Notes: generated by a model from the letters alone, not told the origin. A stretch of DNA of 8,586 nucleotides from Bacteroidota bacterium (GCA_018267795.1 JAFDXS010000070.1:1-8586), one strand, 5' to 3'; shown: positions 1 through 6,399, numbered from the stretch's first letter. Numbers and translations: made by a program.

Positions 1-991
1 CGTAGCCCATACCTATAGCTTTGCCCAGGCTTGGTGCTTGGGTGCCTGATGTTACGTAGCCTATTTCCTGGCCTTCGGCATTCTGTATTTTGTAGTGGTG
101 GCGAGGTATGCCTTTGTCCACCATTTCAAAGCCTACCAGTTTGCGTTTTACGCCTTCAGCTTTTTGTTTTTCCAGTATAGGGCGGGCAGTAAAGTCCTTA
201 GTGAACTTAGTGATCCAGCCCAGTCCGCCTTCCAGTGGTGATGTGGTATCATCTATATCATTACCATACAGGCAATAACCTTTTTCCAGGCGTAGTGTGT
301 CGCGCGCAGCGAGGCCTATAGGCTTCATGCCATTAGGGCCACCTACTCGAAATATTTCATTCCACATTTTTTCGGCATTGCCGTCTTTGTCCTCAAAATA
401 TATTTCCACGCCACCTGCGCCGGTATAGCCGGTAGCGCTTACTATTACATTGTCAATACCTGCAAATGTACCTTTTGCAAAGGTGTAGTACTTCAGGTTA
501 GTAATGTCCATATCAGTTAGCTGCTGCATATACTCAGTAGCTTTCGGGCCTTGCACGGCCAGTAATGCAGTCTTATCGCTTATGTTATGCATTTCCACAC
601 CTTCAGTGTTATGCTTGCTTATCCAGTTCCAGTCCTTTTCTATGTTCGATGCATTCACTACCAGCATATACACGTTATTCTCTTCTATGCAATACACGAT
701 CAGGTCATCCACTATGCCACCTTCATCATTAGGCAGGCAGCTGTATTGTGCCTTGCCGTTTGTCAGCTTACTTGCATCGTTGGTGGTTACACGTTGTATC
801 AGGTCCAGCGCCTTAGGGCCTTTTAGCATGAACTCGCCCATGTGGCTCACGTCAAATACACCTGCATTCTGGCGAACTGTATGGTGTTCTTCATTAATGC
901 CTGTATAAGATATAGGCATATTGTAGCCTGCAAATTCCGCCATCTTAGCGCCTAATGCTATGTGTATCTGTGTGAATGGTGTATTCTTCAT
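1..991 (-). CDS. gcvT: Aminomethyltransferase (glycine cleavage system T-protein), C-terminus cut off by window edge
   Basis: Takes the aminomethyl group carried on lipoyl H-protein and, with tetrahydrofolate, releases ammonia and methylene-tetrahydrofolate. It is a cytoplasmic enzyme of glycine catabolism and one-carbon supply. My translation gives 330 residues from the ATG at 989-991. Visible family blocks are ALGAKMAEFAGYNMP (about 12-26), GVFDVSHMGEF (44-54), GGIVDDLIVY (91-100, containing the catalytic Asp of the family), TGYTGAGGVEIYF (187-199), GLAARDTLRLEKGYCLYGND (226-245) and SPLEGGLGW (251-259). The frame is open to the window edge, ending at GMGY. Typical T-proteins are about 360 residues, so roughly 30 C-terminal residues are missing, only because the window ends. 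The usual acidic residue after YTG is Ala192 here; I recall this as common in Bacteroidota, and the Glu of the VEI block (196) is kept. A promoter lies just upstream and a pckA terminator precedes it, so it is probably transcribed separately from pckA. Confidence 0.96.
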   Translation of the reverse strand, partial: MKNTPFTQIHIALGAKMAEFAGYNMPISYTGINEEHHTVRQNAGVFDVSHMGEFMLKGPKALDLIQRVTTNDASKLTNGKAQYSCLPNDEGGIVDDLIVYCIEENNVYMLVVNASNIEKDWNWISKHNTEGVEMHNISDKTALLAVQGPKATEYMQQLTDMDITNLKYYTFAKGTFAGIDNVIVSATGYTGAGGVEIYFEDKDGNAEKMWNEIFRVGGPNGMKPIGLAARDTLRLEKGYCLYGNDIDDTTSPLEGGLGWITKFTKDFTARPILEKQKAEGVKRKLVGFEMVDKGIPRHHYKIQNAEGQEIGYVTSGTQAPSLGKAIGMGY

Positions 992-1015
992 GTTTGTTTA
1001 TCTTGAAAAGTGGCG

Positions 1016-1023
1016 CAAAAATA
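1016..1023 (-). promoter_or_regulatory. Putative gcvT promoter, Bacteroidota -7 element TATTTTTG
   Basis: Read on the minus strand, these bases are TATTTTTG, matching the Bacteroidota sigma-factor -7 consensus TAnnTTTG, followed by CGCCA. The element lies 24 bases before the gcvT ATG, which implies a leader of roughly 18 nt. No convincing TTG/TTTG -33 box is present at the usual 17-23 nt spacing. The short leader leaves no room for a glycine riboswitch. Placement downstream of the pckA terminator supports a dedicated gcvT promoter. Confidence 0.6.
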
Positions 1024-1061
1024 ACATTATTCCCTGTTTTTCTCTTAATCTTTCATATGTA

Positions 1062-1094
1062 CAAAAAAACAAAGCCCGGCATAAGGCCGGGCTT
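1062..1094 (-). terminator. Rho-independent terminator of pckA
   Basis: A perfect 9-bp stem, AAGCCCGGC (1072-1080) paired with GCCGGGCTT (1086-1094), encloses a 5-nt loop (1081-1085). On the minus strand it is followed by TTTGTTTTTTTGT, a strong U-tract. On the plus strand no T-run follows, so the terminator is directional. It begins about 38 bases after the pckA stop codon and ends before the gcvT -7 box, separating the two transcription units. Confidence 0.9.
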
Positions 1095-1132
1095 CGAGCT
1101 ATTTTAAATTTTTACTTTTAAATTTTTAATTA

Positions 1133-2746
1133 CTAAGCATTCACCATAGCTACCGGTGCAGCAGCCATGATTTCCTCATTGGCTTGTGAAGCATACTTGC
1201 TAAAGTTCTTAATAAACAGGTCGGCCAGTTCGTTAGCTTTCTTGTCATAAGCTTCTTTGTCGCTCCATGTATTGCGCGGTACCAGTATTTCTTCAGGTAC
1301 ACCAGGGCAAGACTTAGGCATCAGCACGCCGAATACAGGATGTGCGTCGTATTCCACGTTGTTCAACTCGCCGTTTATAGCAGCGGTGATCATAGCGCGT
1401 GTATAGCTCAGCTTCATACGGTGACCTGTACCGTAAGCGCCGCCGCTCCAGCCGGTGTTTACCAGCCATACGTTCACGTCCTTATGTGCATCCAGCTTTT
1501 TACCCAGCAGTTCTGCATACTTGGTAGGGTGCAGCGGTAAGAATACGCGACCGAAACAAGCAGAGAAAGTAGTTTGTGGTTCTGTAACGCCTACTTCAGT
1601 GCCGGCAACCTTTGCAGTATAGCCGCTGATGAAGTGGTACATAGCCTGGCCTTTAGTCAGTTTAGCTATTGGAGGCAGGATACCGAAAGCATCGCAGGTA
1701 AGGAAGAATATGTTTTTAGGATCGCCACCATAAGATGGTTCCTTTGCATTATCTATAAAGTTAATCGGGTATGCAGCACGTGTATTTTCAGTTATGCTGG
1801 CATCCTTGTAGTCAACTTTGTTAGTGCCCGGAATGAAAGTGATATTTTCCAGTATAGCATTTGGCCTGATGGCGTTGAATATCTGTGGTTCTTTTTCGGC
1901 GCTCAGGTCTATACATTTTGCATAGCAGCCACCTTCAAAGTTGAATACAGAGCCATCTGCCCAGCCATGTTCATCGTCCCCTATCAGGGCGCGCTCAGGG
2001 TCAGCACTCAGGGTAGTTTTGCCTGTTCCGCTAAGGCCAAAGAAAAGTGCTACATCGCCGTTTTTGCCTTCGTTGGCAGAGCAGTGCATGCTCAGTACGC
2101 TGTGTTCATGAGGTAAGAGGTAGTTCAGCACGCCGAAGATACCCTTCTTCATTTCGCCGGTATAAGCAGAGCCGCCTATCAATACTATTTTGCGGGTAAA
2201 GTTTACTATTGTAAAGTTTGCCTGGCGGGTACCGTCTACAGTAGGGTCAGCATGGAAGCTTGGCGCCTGTAGTATTATCCAATCAGGAGTTTGAGTAGCT
2301 ATTTCATTTTCAGTAGGGCGCAGGAACAGGTCGTTGCAAAACAGGTTTGCCCAAGGGGTTTCGTTTACAACGCGTATGTTCAGGCGGTATTTAGGGTCAG
2401 CACATGCATAAGCGTCGCGTACCCATACTTCCTTGCCATCCAGGTGCTTACAAACTTTGTCATACAGTTTGTCGAATACTTCCGGAGCAATAGGAATGTT
2501 TATATCACCCCAATCCACACTTTTTTCCGTGTTTGCGTCTTTAACGGTAAACTTATCTTTAGGAGAGCGGCCGGTGAATTTTCCGGTACTTACACACAGA
2601 GCGCCTGCATCATTCAATACGCCTTGTTCCAGTTCTAATGTTTTCTTAACCAGATCTTCCGGAGCCAGGTTCCAATGAGCCACTCCTACGTTAAGGCCCA
2701 TATCAGCAAGTTTTGCTGATGGGTTTTTCTTACCATATTCCTGCAT
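1133..2746 (-). CDS. pckA: Phosphoenolpyruvate carboxykinase (ATP), EC 4.1.1.49
   Basis: Converts oxaloacetate and ATP to phosphoenolpyruvate, CO2 and ADP, the entry step of gluconeogenesis; some anaerobes run it in the CO2-fixing direction. The 537 residues match the usual length of the ATP-dependent family (about 530-540). Motifs in order: TGRSPKDK (58-65) with the substrate-binding Arg60, YTGEMKKG (195-202), LSMHCSANEG (218-227), the kinase-1a P-loop GLSGTGKTT (237-245), the metal-binding GDDEHGW (256-262), ENTRAAYPI (320-328) with Arg323, and FFLTCDAFGILPP (347-359). All expected catalytic residues appear present and the frame is intact. The ATG at 2744-2746 is preferred because it lies 32 bases after a -7 promoter box and puts TGRSPKDK at the depth usual for the family; the leader has no Shine-Dalgarno sequence. 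The gene stands alone, with its own promoter and terminator. GTP-dependent PEPCK is excluded by the motif set. Confidence 0.98.
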   Translation of the reverse strand: MQEYGKKNPSAKLADMGLNVGVAHWNLAPEDLVKKTLELEQGVLNDAGALCVSTGKFTGRSPKDKFTVKDANTEKSVDWGDINIPIAPEVFDKLYDKVCKHLDGKEVWVRDAYACADPKYRLNIRVVNETPWANLFCNDLFLRPTENEIATQTPDWIILQAPSFHADPTVDGTRQANFTIVNFTRKIVLIGGSAYTGEMKKGIFGVLNYLLPHEHSVLSMHCSANEGKNGDVALFFGLSGTGKTTLSADPERALIGDDEHGWADGSVFNFEGGCYAKCIDLSAEKEPQIFNAIRPNAILENITFIPGTNKVDYKDASITENTRAAYPINFIDNAKEPSYGGDPKNIFFLTCDAFGILPPIAKLTKGQAMYHFISGYTAKVAGTEVGVTEPQTTFSACFGRVFLPLHPTKYAELLGKKLDAHKDVNVWLVNTGWSGGAYGTGHRMKLSYTRAMITAAINGELNNVEYDAHPVFGVLMPKSCPGVPEEILVPRNTWSDKEAYDKKANELADLFIKNFSKYASQANEEIMAAAPVAMVNA

Positions 2747-2778
2747 AGGATATTATTTTATCAATAAATTTTAGACTG

Positions 2779-2786
2779 CAAAAATA
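2779..2786 (-). promoter_or_regulatory. Putative pckA promoter, Bacteroidota -7 element TATTTTTG
   Basis: On the minus strand these bases read TATTTTTG, a full match to TAnnTTTG and identical to the gcvT element. It lies 32 bases before the pckA ATG, implying a leader of about 26 nt. No TTG is found at the normal -33 distance. Instead, that region is occupied by a near-perfect palindrome (2787-2809), consistent with an activator- or repressor-controlled promoter, though this is inference. Confidence 0.6.
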
Positions 2787-2809
2787 CTACTTAAAACGGT
2801 TTAAAGTAG
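2787..2809. promoter_or_regulatory. 23-bp near-perfect palindrome directly upstream of the pckA -7 box (candidate operator or weak terminator)
   Basis: Two 11-bp arms flank a single central base (G2798) and match at 10 of 11 positions; the only mismatch is A2793/A2803. The outer arms are CTAC and GTAG, the inner parts TTAAAAC and GTTTAAA. The palindrome touches the -7 element with no gap and covers roughly -12 to -36 of the pckA promoter, where a dimeric regulator could bind. The alternative is a weak rho-independent terminator for the membrane-protein gene ending at 2876: on the minus strand the repeat folds into an AT-rich hairpin followed by TATTTTTG. The two roles are not exclusive. No regulator can be named. 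Confidence 0.45.
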
Positions 2810-2875
2810 CGATAAGCTCCTGCCTATTGTAAAATTTATCAATATTTATGGTAAAAAATTGCAATATTATTAATG

Positions 2876-4150
2876 TTAGATAGATGCGGGTAAATGCCTG
2901 CCGCCGGCTATTGCAGTAGCGGCCATTTTCTTCCTCGAAAGCGCCATGAGTTGTATAAAAAGCACACACCATATTATAATAGAGGGTACTGCTTTTATTG
3001 CGTATGGTTTAATAATGTCCTGCCTTATAGAGTGGGGAATAAGGTCACTCACGCTGAGGCAAGTTACCAGGAGTGCCATTATCATTATTGCCTTGCGCCA
3101 GGTGGCAGCGGGCTGGCTAAAATGCCAGATTCCTACCCCCGACAGGGTAATAATAAAGGTGGGTGATTCTGCTTTATGATTGAATATCACCACCCATATC
3201 AGAATAGAGGCTAGGGTCAGTAGCCTATACTGCGCATTTTTGTATAGCTTGAACCTGAAAAGGGGCAATAAAAAGAGTATAGTGCCAATAAAGCTCACCA
3301 GGTTTTTGCCTTGCTCCAGCCCAAACCACGAGTGCAGCCAGCCCATTACAGACAAGCCATAAGATGCAGACTGGTCCGCTGCCATCATCCCTGCCCAGCT
3401 TTTGTATTCATATATAAGGGTATGTGCCGGGATAACAGTAAGCGGCAGCAAGGCCATTATAATGGTCCAGCCCAGGCTATATAAGATAAACTTCAGCTTG
3501 TCAGGATAAAAAAGGAACAGGCAGAAGCCTATTGCTCCATATACCTTTATAAAGGTTGCCAGTACCAGCCATAGCGCAGCCCATAGCATCTTACGCCGCT
3601 CCAGGCAGCCAAAGGCAGCTATCATAAGGCCGGCAAGCAGGGCATTGCTCTGGGCATTTTGCATGGATATAAGCAGCTCAAGGGCTATAAATAACAGCAG
3701 TAGCGCTTTCTTTTTATCAGTAAAAGGCAGCATACTTATGGCAGCAAATAGTACCAGGGCATTTAGCAGGTTCCAGCATATCAGCCCCGCCATATCGGGC
3801 AAAATATTCAGCGGGGCCATAAACAAAGCAAATGTGGGGCTATATTTATACAGGTCCCATTGTTCAGCAGGGTAAATAGTGTACAGGTCCTTACCATGGA
3901 GCAGGTGAAGGAATGATTGTCTGAAAACTATATAGTTATTGTAGTCGTAGTATTGATGGCCTATATATTGTTTCAGCACATCGGGGTTATTCATGATGTC
4001 TGTGGTATGGTGGCTGTACACAGGCATGGTAAAAGGATGCCCTCCCGTAGCTATTATCTGTATAGAGGCAAATACGGCGAGTATTACATATACAATAAGT
4101 AATGTACCTGGTCGAAATAGTATTGTAAGTATGGACGGCCTTTGCTGCAT
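2876..4150 (-). CDS. Polytopic membrane protein, GT87/DUF2029-type putative glycosyltransferase
   Basis: A 424-residue, strongly hydrophobic protein with about ten predicted membrane segments (for example 13-33, 121-142, 147-165, 186-213, 221-242, 285-302, 308-324, 353-371 and 388-405). After the first segment lies a large extracytoplasmic loop containing YYDYNNY (67-73, acidic candidate Asp69), LLHGKDLYTIYP (83-94) and YKYSPTFALFMAPL (101-114). This layout of an aromatic-rich loop, GKDLY and Y.Y.P.FAL...PL is typical of GT87 (DUF2029) GT-C enzymes, which use polyprenyl-phosphate sugar donors. QNAQSN (164-169) and FNHKAESPTF (313-322 region to about 332) also fit that family. The basic C-terminal tail (SRKK, about 405-408) suggests a cytoplasmic end. 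Acceptor and sugar are unknown, and no cell-wall or lipid-glycosylation genes are nearby. The ATG at 4148-4150 is the first in frame ahead of the hydrophobic N-terminus. It is transcribed divergently from atpB. The fold assignment is fairly secure; activity is inferred. Confidence 0.75.
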   Translation of the reverse strand: MQQRPSILTILFRPGTLLIVYVILAVFASIQIIATGGHPFTMPVYSHHTTDIMNNPDVLKQYIGHQYYDYNNYIVFRQSFLHLLHGKDLYTIYPAEQWDLYKYSPTFALFMAPLNILPDMAGLICWNLLNALVLFAAISMLPFTDKKKALLLLFIALELLISMQNAQSNALLAGLMIAAFGCLERRKMLWAALWLVLATFIKVYGAIGFCLFLFYPDKLKFILYSLGWTIIMALLPLTVIPAHTLIYEYKSWAGMMAADQSASYGLSVMGWLHSWFGLEQGKNLVSFIGTILFLLPLFRFKLYKNAQYRLLTLASILIWVVIFNHKAESPTFIITLSGVGIWHFSQPAATWRKAIMIMALLVTCLSVSDLIPHSIRQDIIKPYAIKAVPSIIIWCVLFIQLMALSRKKMAATAIAGGRHLPASI

Positions 4151-4385
4151 ATAGATGGAAGCTGCTGGAGGCCTAATATTACCTAAAAGTCATACCCGCG
4201 GTTATTAACTTTGGATTAAGTTTTTCTTCAAATATTAATTAGAGTTTATCTTAATTTGTTAGCCATTTTAAATTACACTTTTATAAGAGGTGGTATTTCA
4301 TATTATTTGCCACAGATAAATTTAATTCTTGGACTTTTTTTTGAATTTAAAACTGGTATCTTTGCGCAAAATTTCGGAAGTGAAA
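4151..4385. other. Divergent intergenic region between the GT87-like gene and the atp operon
   Basis: AT-rich stretch of 235 bases without a supportable gene. It contains the atpB -7 element (4357-4364). For the minus-strand gene the best promoter candidate is AATATTTG (complement of 4229-4236), one base off TAnnTTTG and without a -33 partner, so it is weak. On the plus strand TATTATTTG (4301-4309) resembles TAnnTTTG with one extra base. An imperfect inverted repeat, TTTAATTC (4321-4328) and GAATTTAA (4343-4350), 7 of 8 paired, sits just upstream of the atpB promoter core. No atpI- or atpZ-like coding sequence is present. Confidence 0.5.
4357..4364 (+). promoter_or_regulatory. Putative atp operon promoter, Bacteroidota -7 element TATCTTTG
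   Basis: TATCTTTG fully matches TAnnTTTG and ends 21 bases before the atpB ATG at 4386, giving a leader of about 15 nt. TTG triplets at 4329-4331 and 4341-4343 lie 25 and 13 bases upstream, outside the usual 17-23 nt spacing, so the -33 box is unclear. The last four bases begin a perfect 10-bp palindrome, TTTGCGCAAA (4361-4370), that would span the transcription start. The box lies inside the frame of a longer atpB reading that starts at a TTG (4329), which argues against that start. Confidence 0.65.
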
Positions 4386-5510
4386 ATGAGTTGTAAACGT
4401 CTGTTTTCCTTGTTCTTATTGGTTTTTGCCCTCGCAGGTACTTCTGTTTCAGCGTTAGCTCAAACAGAGGCTACGCCTGTTGCCAGCCCTGCTGCCGAGA
4501 GCGAAGCGCCAAAAGAAGGTAAAGGTCTCAATATTTCTCAGGTTATTTTTGGCCACGTTGCTGATGCCCACGAGTGGCATATTTTCAGCATCGGCGAAAC
4601 ACCGGTTGCCCTGCCTTTACCGGTTATCATTTACCACCCCGAAAAAGGATTTTCTGTATTCTCCTCTTCTAAAATAGCTGAAGGCGAATCTTACGAAGGC
4701 TACCACCTGGACAAAGGGGGCATGAAGGAAAAGATAGTATCTGAAGACGGCGCTAAGATCACCGACCTTTCTATTACCAAGAATATACTGGCAATGCTTG
4801 TTTCTGCTGTTATATTAATGTTGCTGATGACAAGTGCTGCTAAGAAATATAAAGCTGCAGGCGCTATGAAAGCTCCAAAAGGTTTTCAAAATGCACTGGA
4901 AGTATGTATCATATTTATACGTGACGAAGTGGCTAAGCCAAACCTGGGCCACAAATACAAAAAGTATTTACCGCTGCTGCTTACTATATTCTTCTTTATC
5001 TGGATAAATAACTTATTCGGCCTGTTCCCTGGTGGTGCCAACTTTACAGGTAACATAGCTGTAACGGCATGTCTTGCTCTGGTTTCATTCCTGGTTATGC
5101 TATTCAGTGCCAACAAACATTATTGGGGCCACATGTTCAACCCTCCGGGTGTGCCATTTGGTATCAAGCTGTTGCTGGTGCCTATCGAAATAATTTCCAT
5201 GTTCATTAAGCCTGTCGCTTTAACGATACGTCTTTTTGCAAACATGTTAGCCGGTCACATCATTATATTGAGCGTGATCTGTATGATCTTCATTTTCGGA
5301 ATGCTGAATAAATATGTAGGTATTGGTTTCATACCGGTATCTGTAGCGTTCTCAGTGTTCATGTTCATGGTAGAGTTGCTGGTGGCAGCTATACAGGCTT
5401 TCATCTTCGCTACCCTTACTGCTGTATTCATCGGTCAGGCTATAGAAGAGAACCATAGCGAAGAAACAGGGCAGGAATACCATGTAAACGAAAGTGAAAT
5501 AATAGCGTAG
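4386..5510 (+). CDS. atpB: F1Fo ATP synthase subunit a, with secreted N-terminal extension
   Basis: Membrane subunit forming the ion half-channels next to the c-ring. From the ATG at 4386 it is 374 residues, about 100 longer than E. coli subunit a. Residues 1-25 look like a signal peptide (KR near the N-terminus, hydrophobic core, ALA before Gln26). Residues 26 to about 130 form a periplasmic region including IFGHVADAHEWHIF (54-67). The membrane core follows, with segments near 133-150, 194-213, 224-241, 262-280, 286-306 and 314-350. Essential Arg282 lies in KPVALTIRLFANMLAGH. His291 occupies the E. coli Glu219 position and Glu330 the His245 position, and Gln337 matches Gln252. The reading frame continues upstream to a TTG at 4329, but the promoter -7 box lies inside that extension and the ATG begins a clean signal peptide, so the ATG is preferred. 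First gene of the operon; 25 bases separate it from atpE. Confidence 0.96.
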   Translation: MSCKRLFSLFLLVFALAGTSVSALAQTEATPVASPAAESEAPKEGKGLNISQVIFGHVADAHEWHIFSIGETPVALPLPVIIYHPEKGFSVFSSSKIAEGESYEGYHLDKGGMKEKIVSEDGAKITDLSITKNILAMLVSAVILMLLMTSAAKKYKAAGAMKAPKGFQNALEVCIIFIRDEVAKPNLGHKYKKYLPLLLTIFFFIWINNLFGLFPGGANFTGNIAVTACLALVSFLVMLFSANKHYWGHMFNPPGVPFGIKLLLVPIEIISMFIKPVALTIRLFANMLAGHIIILSVICMIFIFGMLNKYVGIGFIPVSVAFSVFMFMVELLVAAIQAFIFATLTAVFIGQAIEENHSEETGQEYHVNESEIIA

Positions 5511-5535
5511 TTTTTTTAATTAAAATCCATATAGT

Positions 5536-5787
5536 ATGTCTTTGTTGAACACAATTTTGTTAGCAGCTGACGGTTTAGCTAAAGCTGGTGGTGCTATAGG
5601 TGCTGGTGTTGCAGCCCTTGGTGCAGGTGTAGGTATCGGTCAGATTGGTAAAGGCGCTGTAGAAGCGATCTCTCGCCAACCAGAAGCTTCTGGCGACATC
5701 CGTGCAAACATGATCCTGACTGCTGCCTTCGTAGAAGGTGTGGCTCTGTTCGGTGTTATCGCGGGTCTGCTTGCTATCGTACTGTAA
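5536..5787 (+). CDS. atpE: F1Fo ATP synthase subunit c (proteolipid)
   Basis: Hairpin of two membrane helices; several copies form the rotating c-ring. The 83 residues are normal for the family. Helix 1 (about 13-42) carries a glycine-rich GAGVGIG packing motif (29-35). The polar loop has the F1-contacting RQP (47-49). Helix 2 carries the ion-binding carboxylate Glu67 in AAFVEGVALFG (63-73). Aligned on RQP, the position equivalent to the Na+-ligand Gln32 of Ilyobacter is Ile34, and Glu67 is followed by Gly rather than Ser/Thr, so proton coupling is favoured. There is no signal peptide, and the leader ahead of the ATG has no Shine-Dalgarno sequence. The stop codon lies inside a perfect 14-bp palindrome, and a second hairpin follows before atpF. 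Such structures could help c be made in excess over a and b, as its stoichiometry requires; that link is inference. Confidence 0.98.
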   Translation: MSLLNTILLAADGLAKAGGAIGAGVAALGAGVGIGQIGKGAVEAISRQPEASGDIRANMILTAAFVEGVALFGVIAGLLAIVL

Positions 5788-5796
5788 TTACAGTGC
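5779..5796 (+). repeat. Palindrome spanning the atpE stop codon
   Basis: ACTGTAATTACAGT (5781-5794) is a perfect 14-bp palindrome, and the TAA stop of atpE (5785-5787) lies in its left half. In RNA the stem can extend by a U-G pair (5780/5795) and a G-C pair (5779/5796), giving about 7 bp closing an AAUU loop. It may act on release, mRNA stability or processing at the atpE end, or may be chance. No T-run follows, so it is not an intrinsic terminator. Confidence 0.5.
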
Positions 5797-5806
5797 ACAA
5801 AACATT

Positions 5807-5843
5807 TAACTGCACCCGACGCACAGGGCCGAAGGTGCAGTTA
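5807..5843 (+). repeat. Intercistronic hairpin between atpE and atpF
   Basis: A perfect 10-bp inverted repeat, TAACTGCACC (5807-5816) and GGTGCAGTTA (5834-5843), encloses a 17-nt loop. It lies in the 117-base gap between atpE and atpF, the longest spacer within the operon. The following bases (TTTAAACAAAC) are not a U-tract, so full termination is unlikely. Protection of the atpE mRNA end, processing or partial attenuation are possible. The sequence TGCAC at 5794-5798 could compete for the right arm. Confidence 0.6.
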
Positions 5844-5904
5844 TTTAAACAAACAATAAGAATAAGAAACATAAATTTTAAACTTTACTAATTAAATAAT
5901 AGGT

Positions 5905-6399
5905 ATGGAATTGTTAACCCCGGAACTTGGTTTGTTCTTTTGGACTCTTGTAGCGTTCCTGATTGTTCTGTTCGTTCTGCGCAAGTTCGCATGGAAGCCA
6001 ATTCTTAATTCTCTTGGCGAACGTGAAAAAGGTATTGCAGACTCTATCGCTGCTGCAGACAACCTGAAGAAAGAGATGAGCCAAATGAAAGCCGAAAATG
6101 AAAAGGTAATGGCCCAGGCTCGTGAAGAACGTGCGCAGATGCTGAAAGAAGCTAAGGAAATGAAAGACCGCATTGTGAATGAAGCTAAAGACCAGGCAAA
6201 AGCTGAAGCTAACAAGATCATCGTTGATGCACAGCAGCAGATACAGCAGCAGAAAATGGCAGCGCTTACTGAAGTGAAAAACGAGATAGGCACTCTTGCT
6301 GTAGAAGTAGCTGAAAAAATATTACGTAAAAGTTTGGCTACAGCCGAAGCTCAGGATAGCTATGTGAACATGCTGGCTGAAGATATTAAACTGAACTAA
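5905..6399 (+). CDS. atpF: F1Fo ATP synthase subunit b (peripheral stalk)
   Basis: Membrane-anchored stator subunit that dimerises and links subunit a to delta and the F1 head. It has 164 residues, close to the E. coli 156. One N-terminal membrane helix (about 8-25, GLFFWTLVAFLIVLFVL) is followed by the conserved junction RKFAWKPIL (26-34) and LGEREKGIADSI (37-48). A long, highly charged, Ala/Lys/Glu-rich coiled-coil then runs from about 38 to 140, including a Gln-rich stretch near 109-117. The C-terminal part (VEVAEKILRKSL, about 133-144) is the typical delta-contacting end. The ATG at 5905 fits the family N-terminus exactly; an AGG lies too close to it to act as a normal ribosome-binding site. 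It is 117 bases downstream of atpE and 52 upstream of atpH, in the same operon. Only one b-type gene is visible, with no b' paralogue. Confidence 0.97.
   Translation: MELLTPELGLFFWTLVAFLIVLFVLRKFAWKPILNSLGEREKGIADSIAAADNLKKEMSQMKAENEKVMAQAREERAQMLKEAKEMKDRIVNEAKDQAKAEANKIIVDAQQQIQQQKMAALTEVKNEIGTLAVEVAEKILRKSLATAEAQDSYVNMLAEDIKLN

Noticed and set aside
393..431. Missing acidic residue in the GcvT YTG(E) motif (Ala192)
   Set aside because: The following VEI glutamate is kept, the rest of the protein is canonical, and I recall Gly-Ala-Gly-Gly at this site from other Bacteroidota T-proteins, so it is not a sign of inactivation.
992..1060. Possible glycine riboswitch upstream of gcvT
   Set aside because: The promoter -7 box lies only 24 bases before the start codon, leaving a leader of about 18 nt, far too short for a glycine aptamer.
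1574..2116. 180-codon plus-strand frame inside pckA
   Set aside because: It is antisense to a fully conserved enzyme, shows no recognisable family features, and has no promoter or start context. The same applies to the other antisense or shifted frames inside gcvT, pckA, the GT87-like gene and the atp genes.
5511..5535. T-run after the atpB stop as a terminator
   Set aside because: There is a run of T residues but no stem directly before it, and atpE follows 25 bases later in the same operon.
5536..5787. Sodium-coupled ATP synthase
   Set aside because: Aligned on RQP, the key Gln ligand position in helix 1 is Ile34, and Glu67 is followed by Gly instead of Ser/Thr. The Gln at 36 is two residues out of register.
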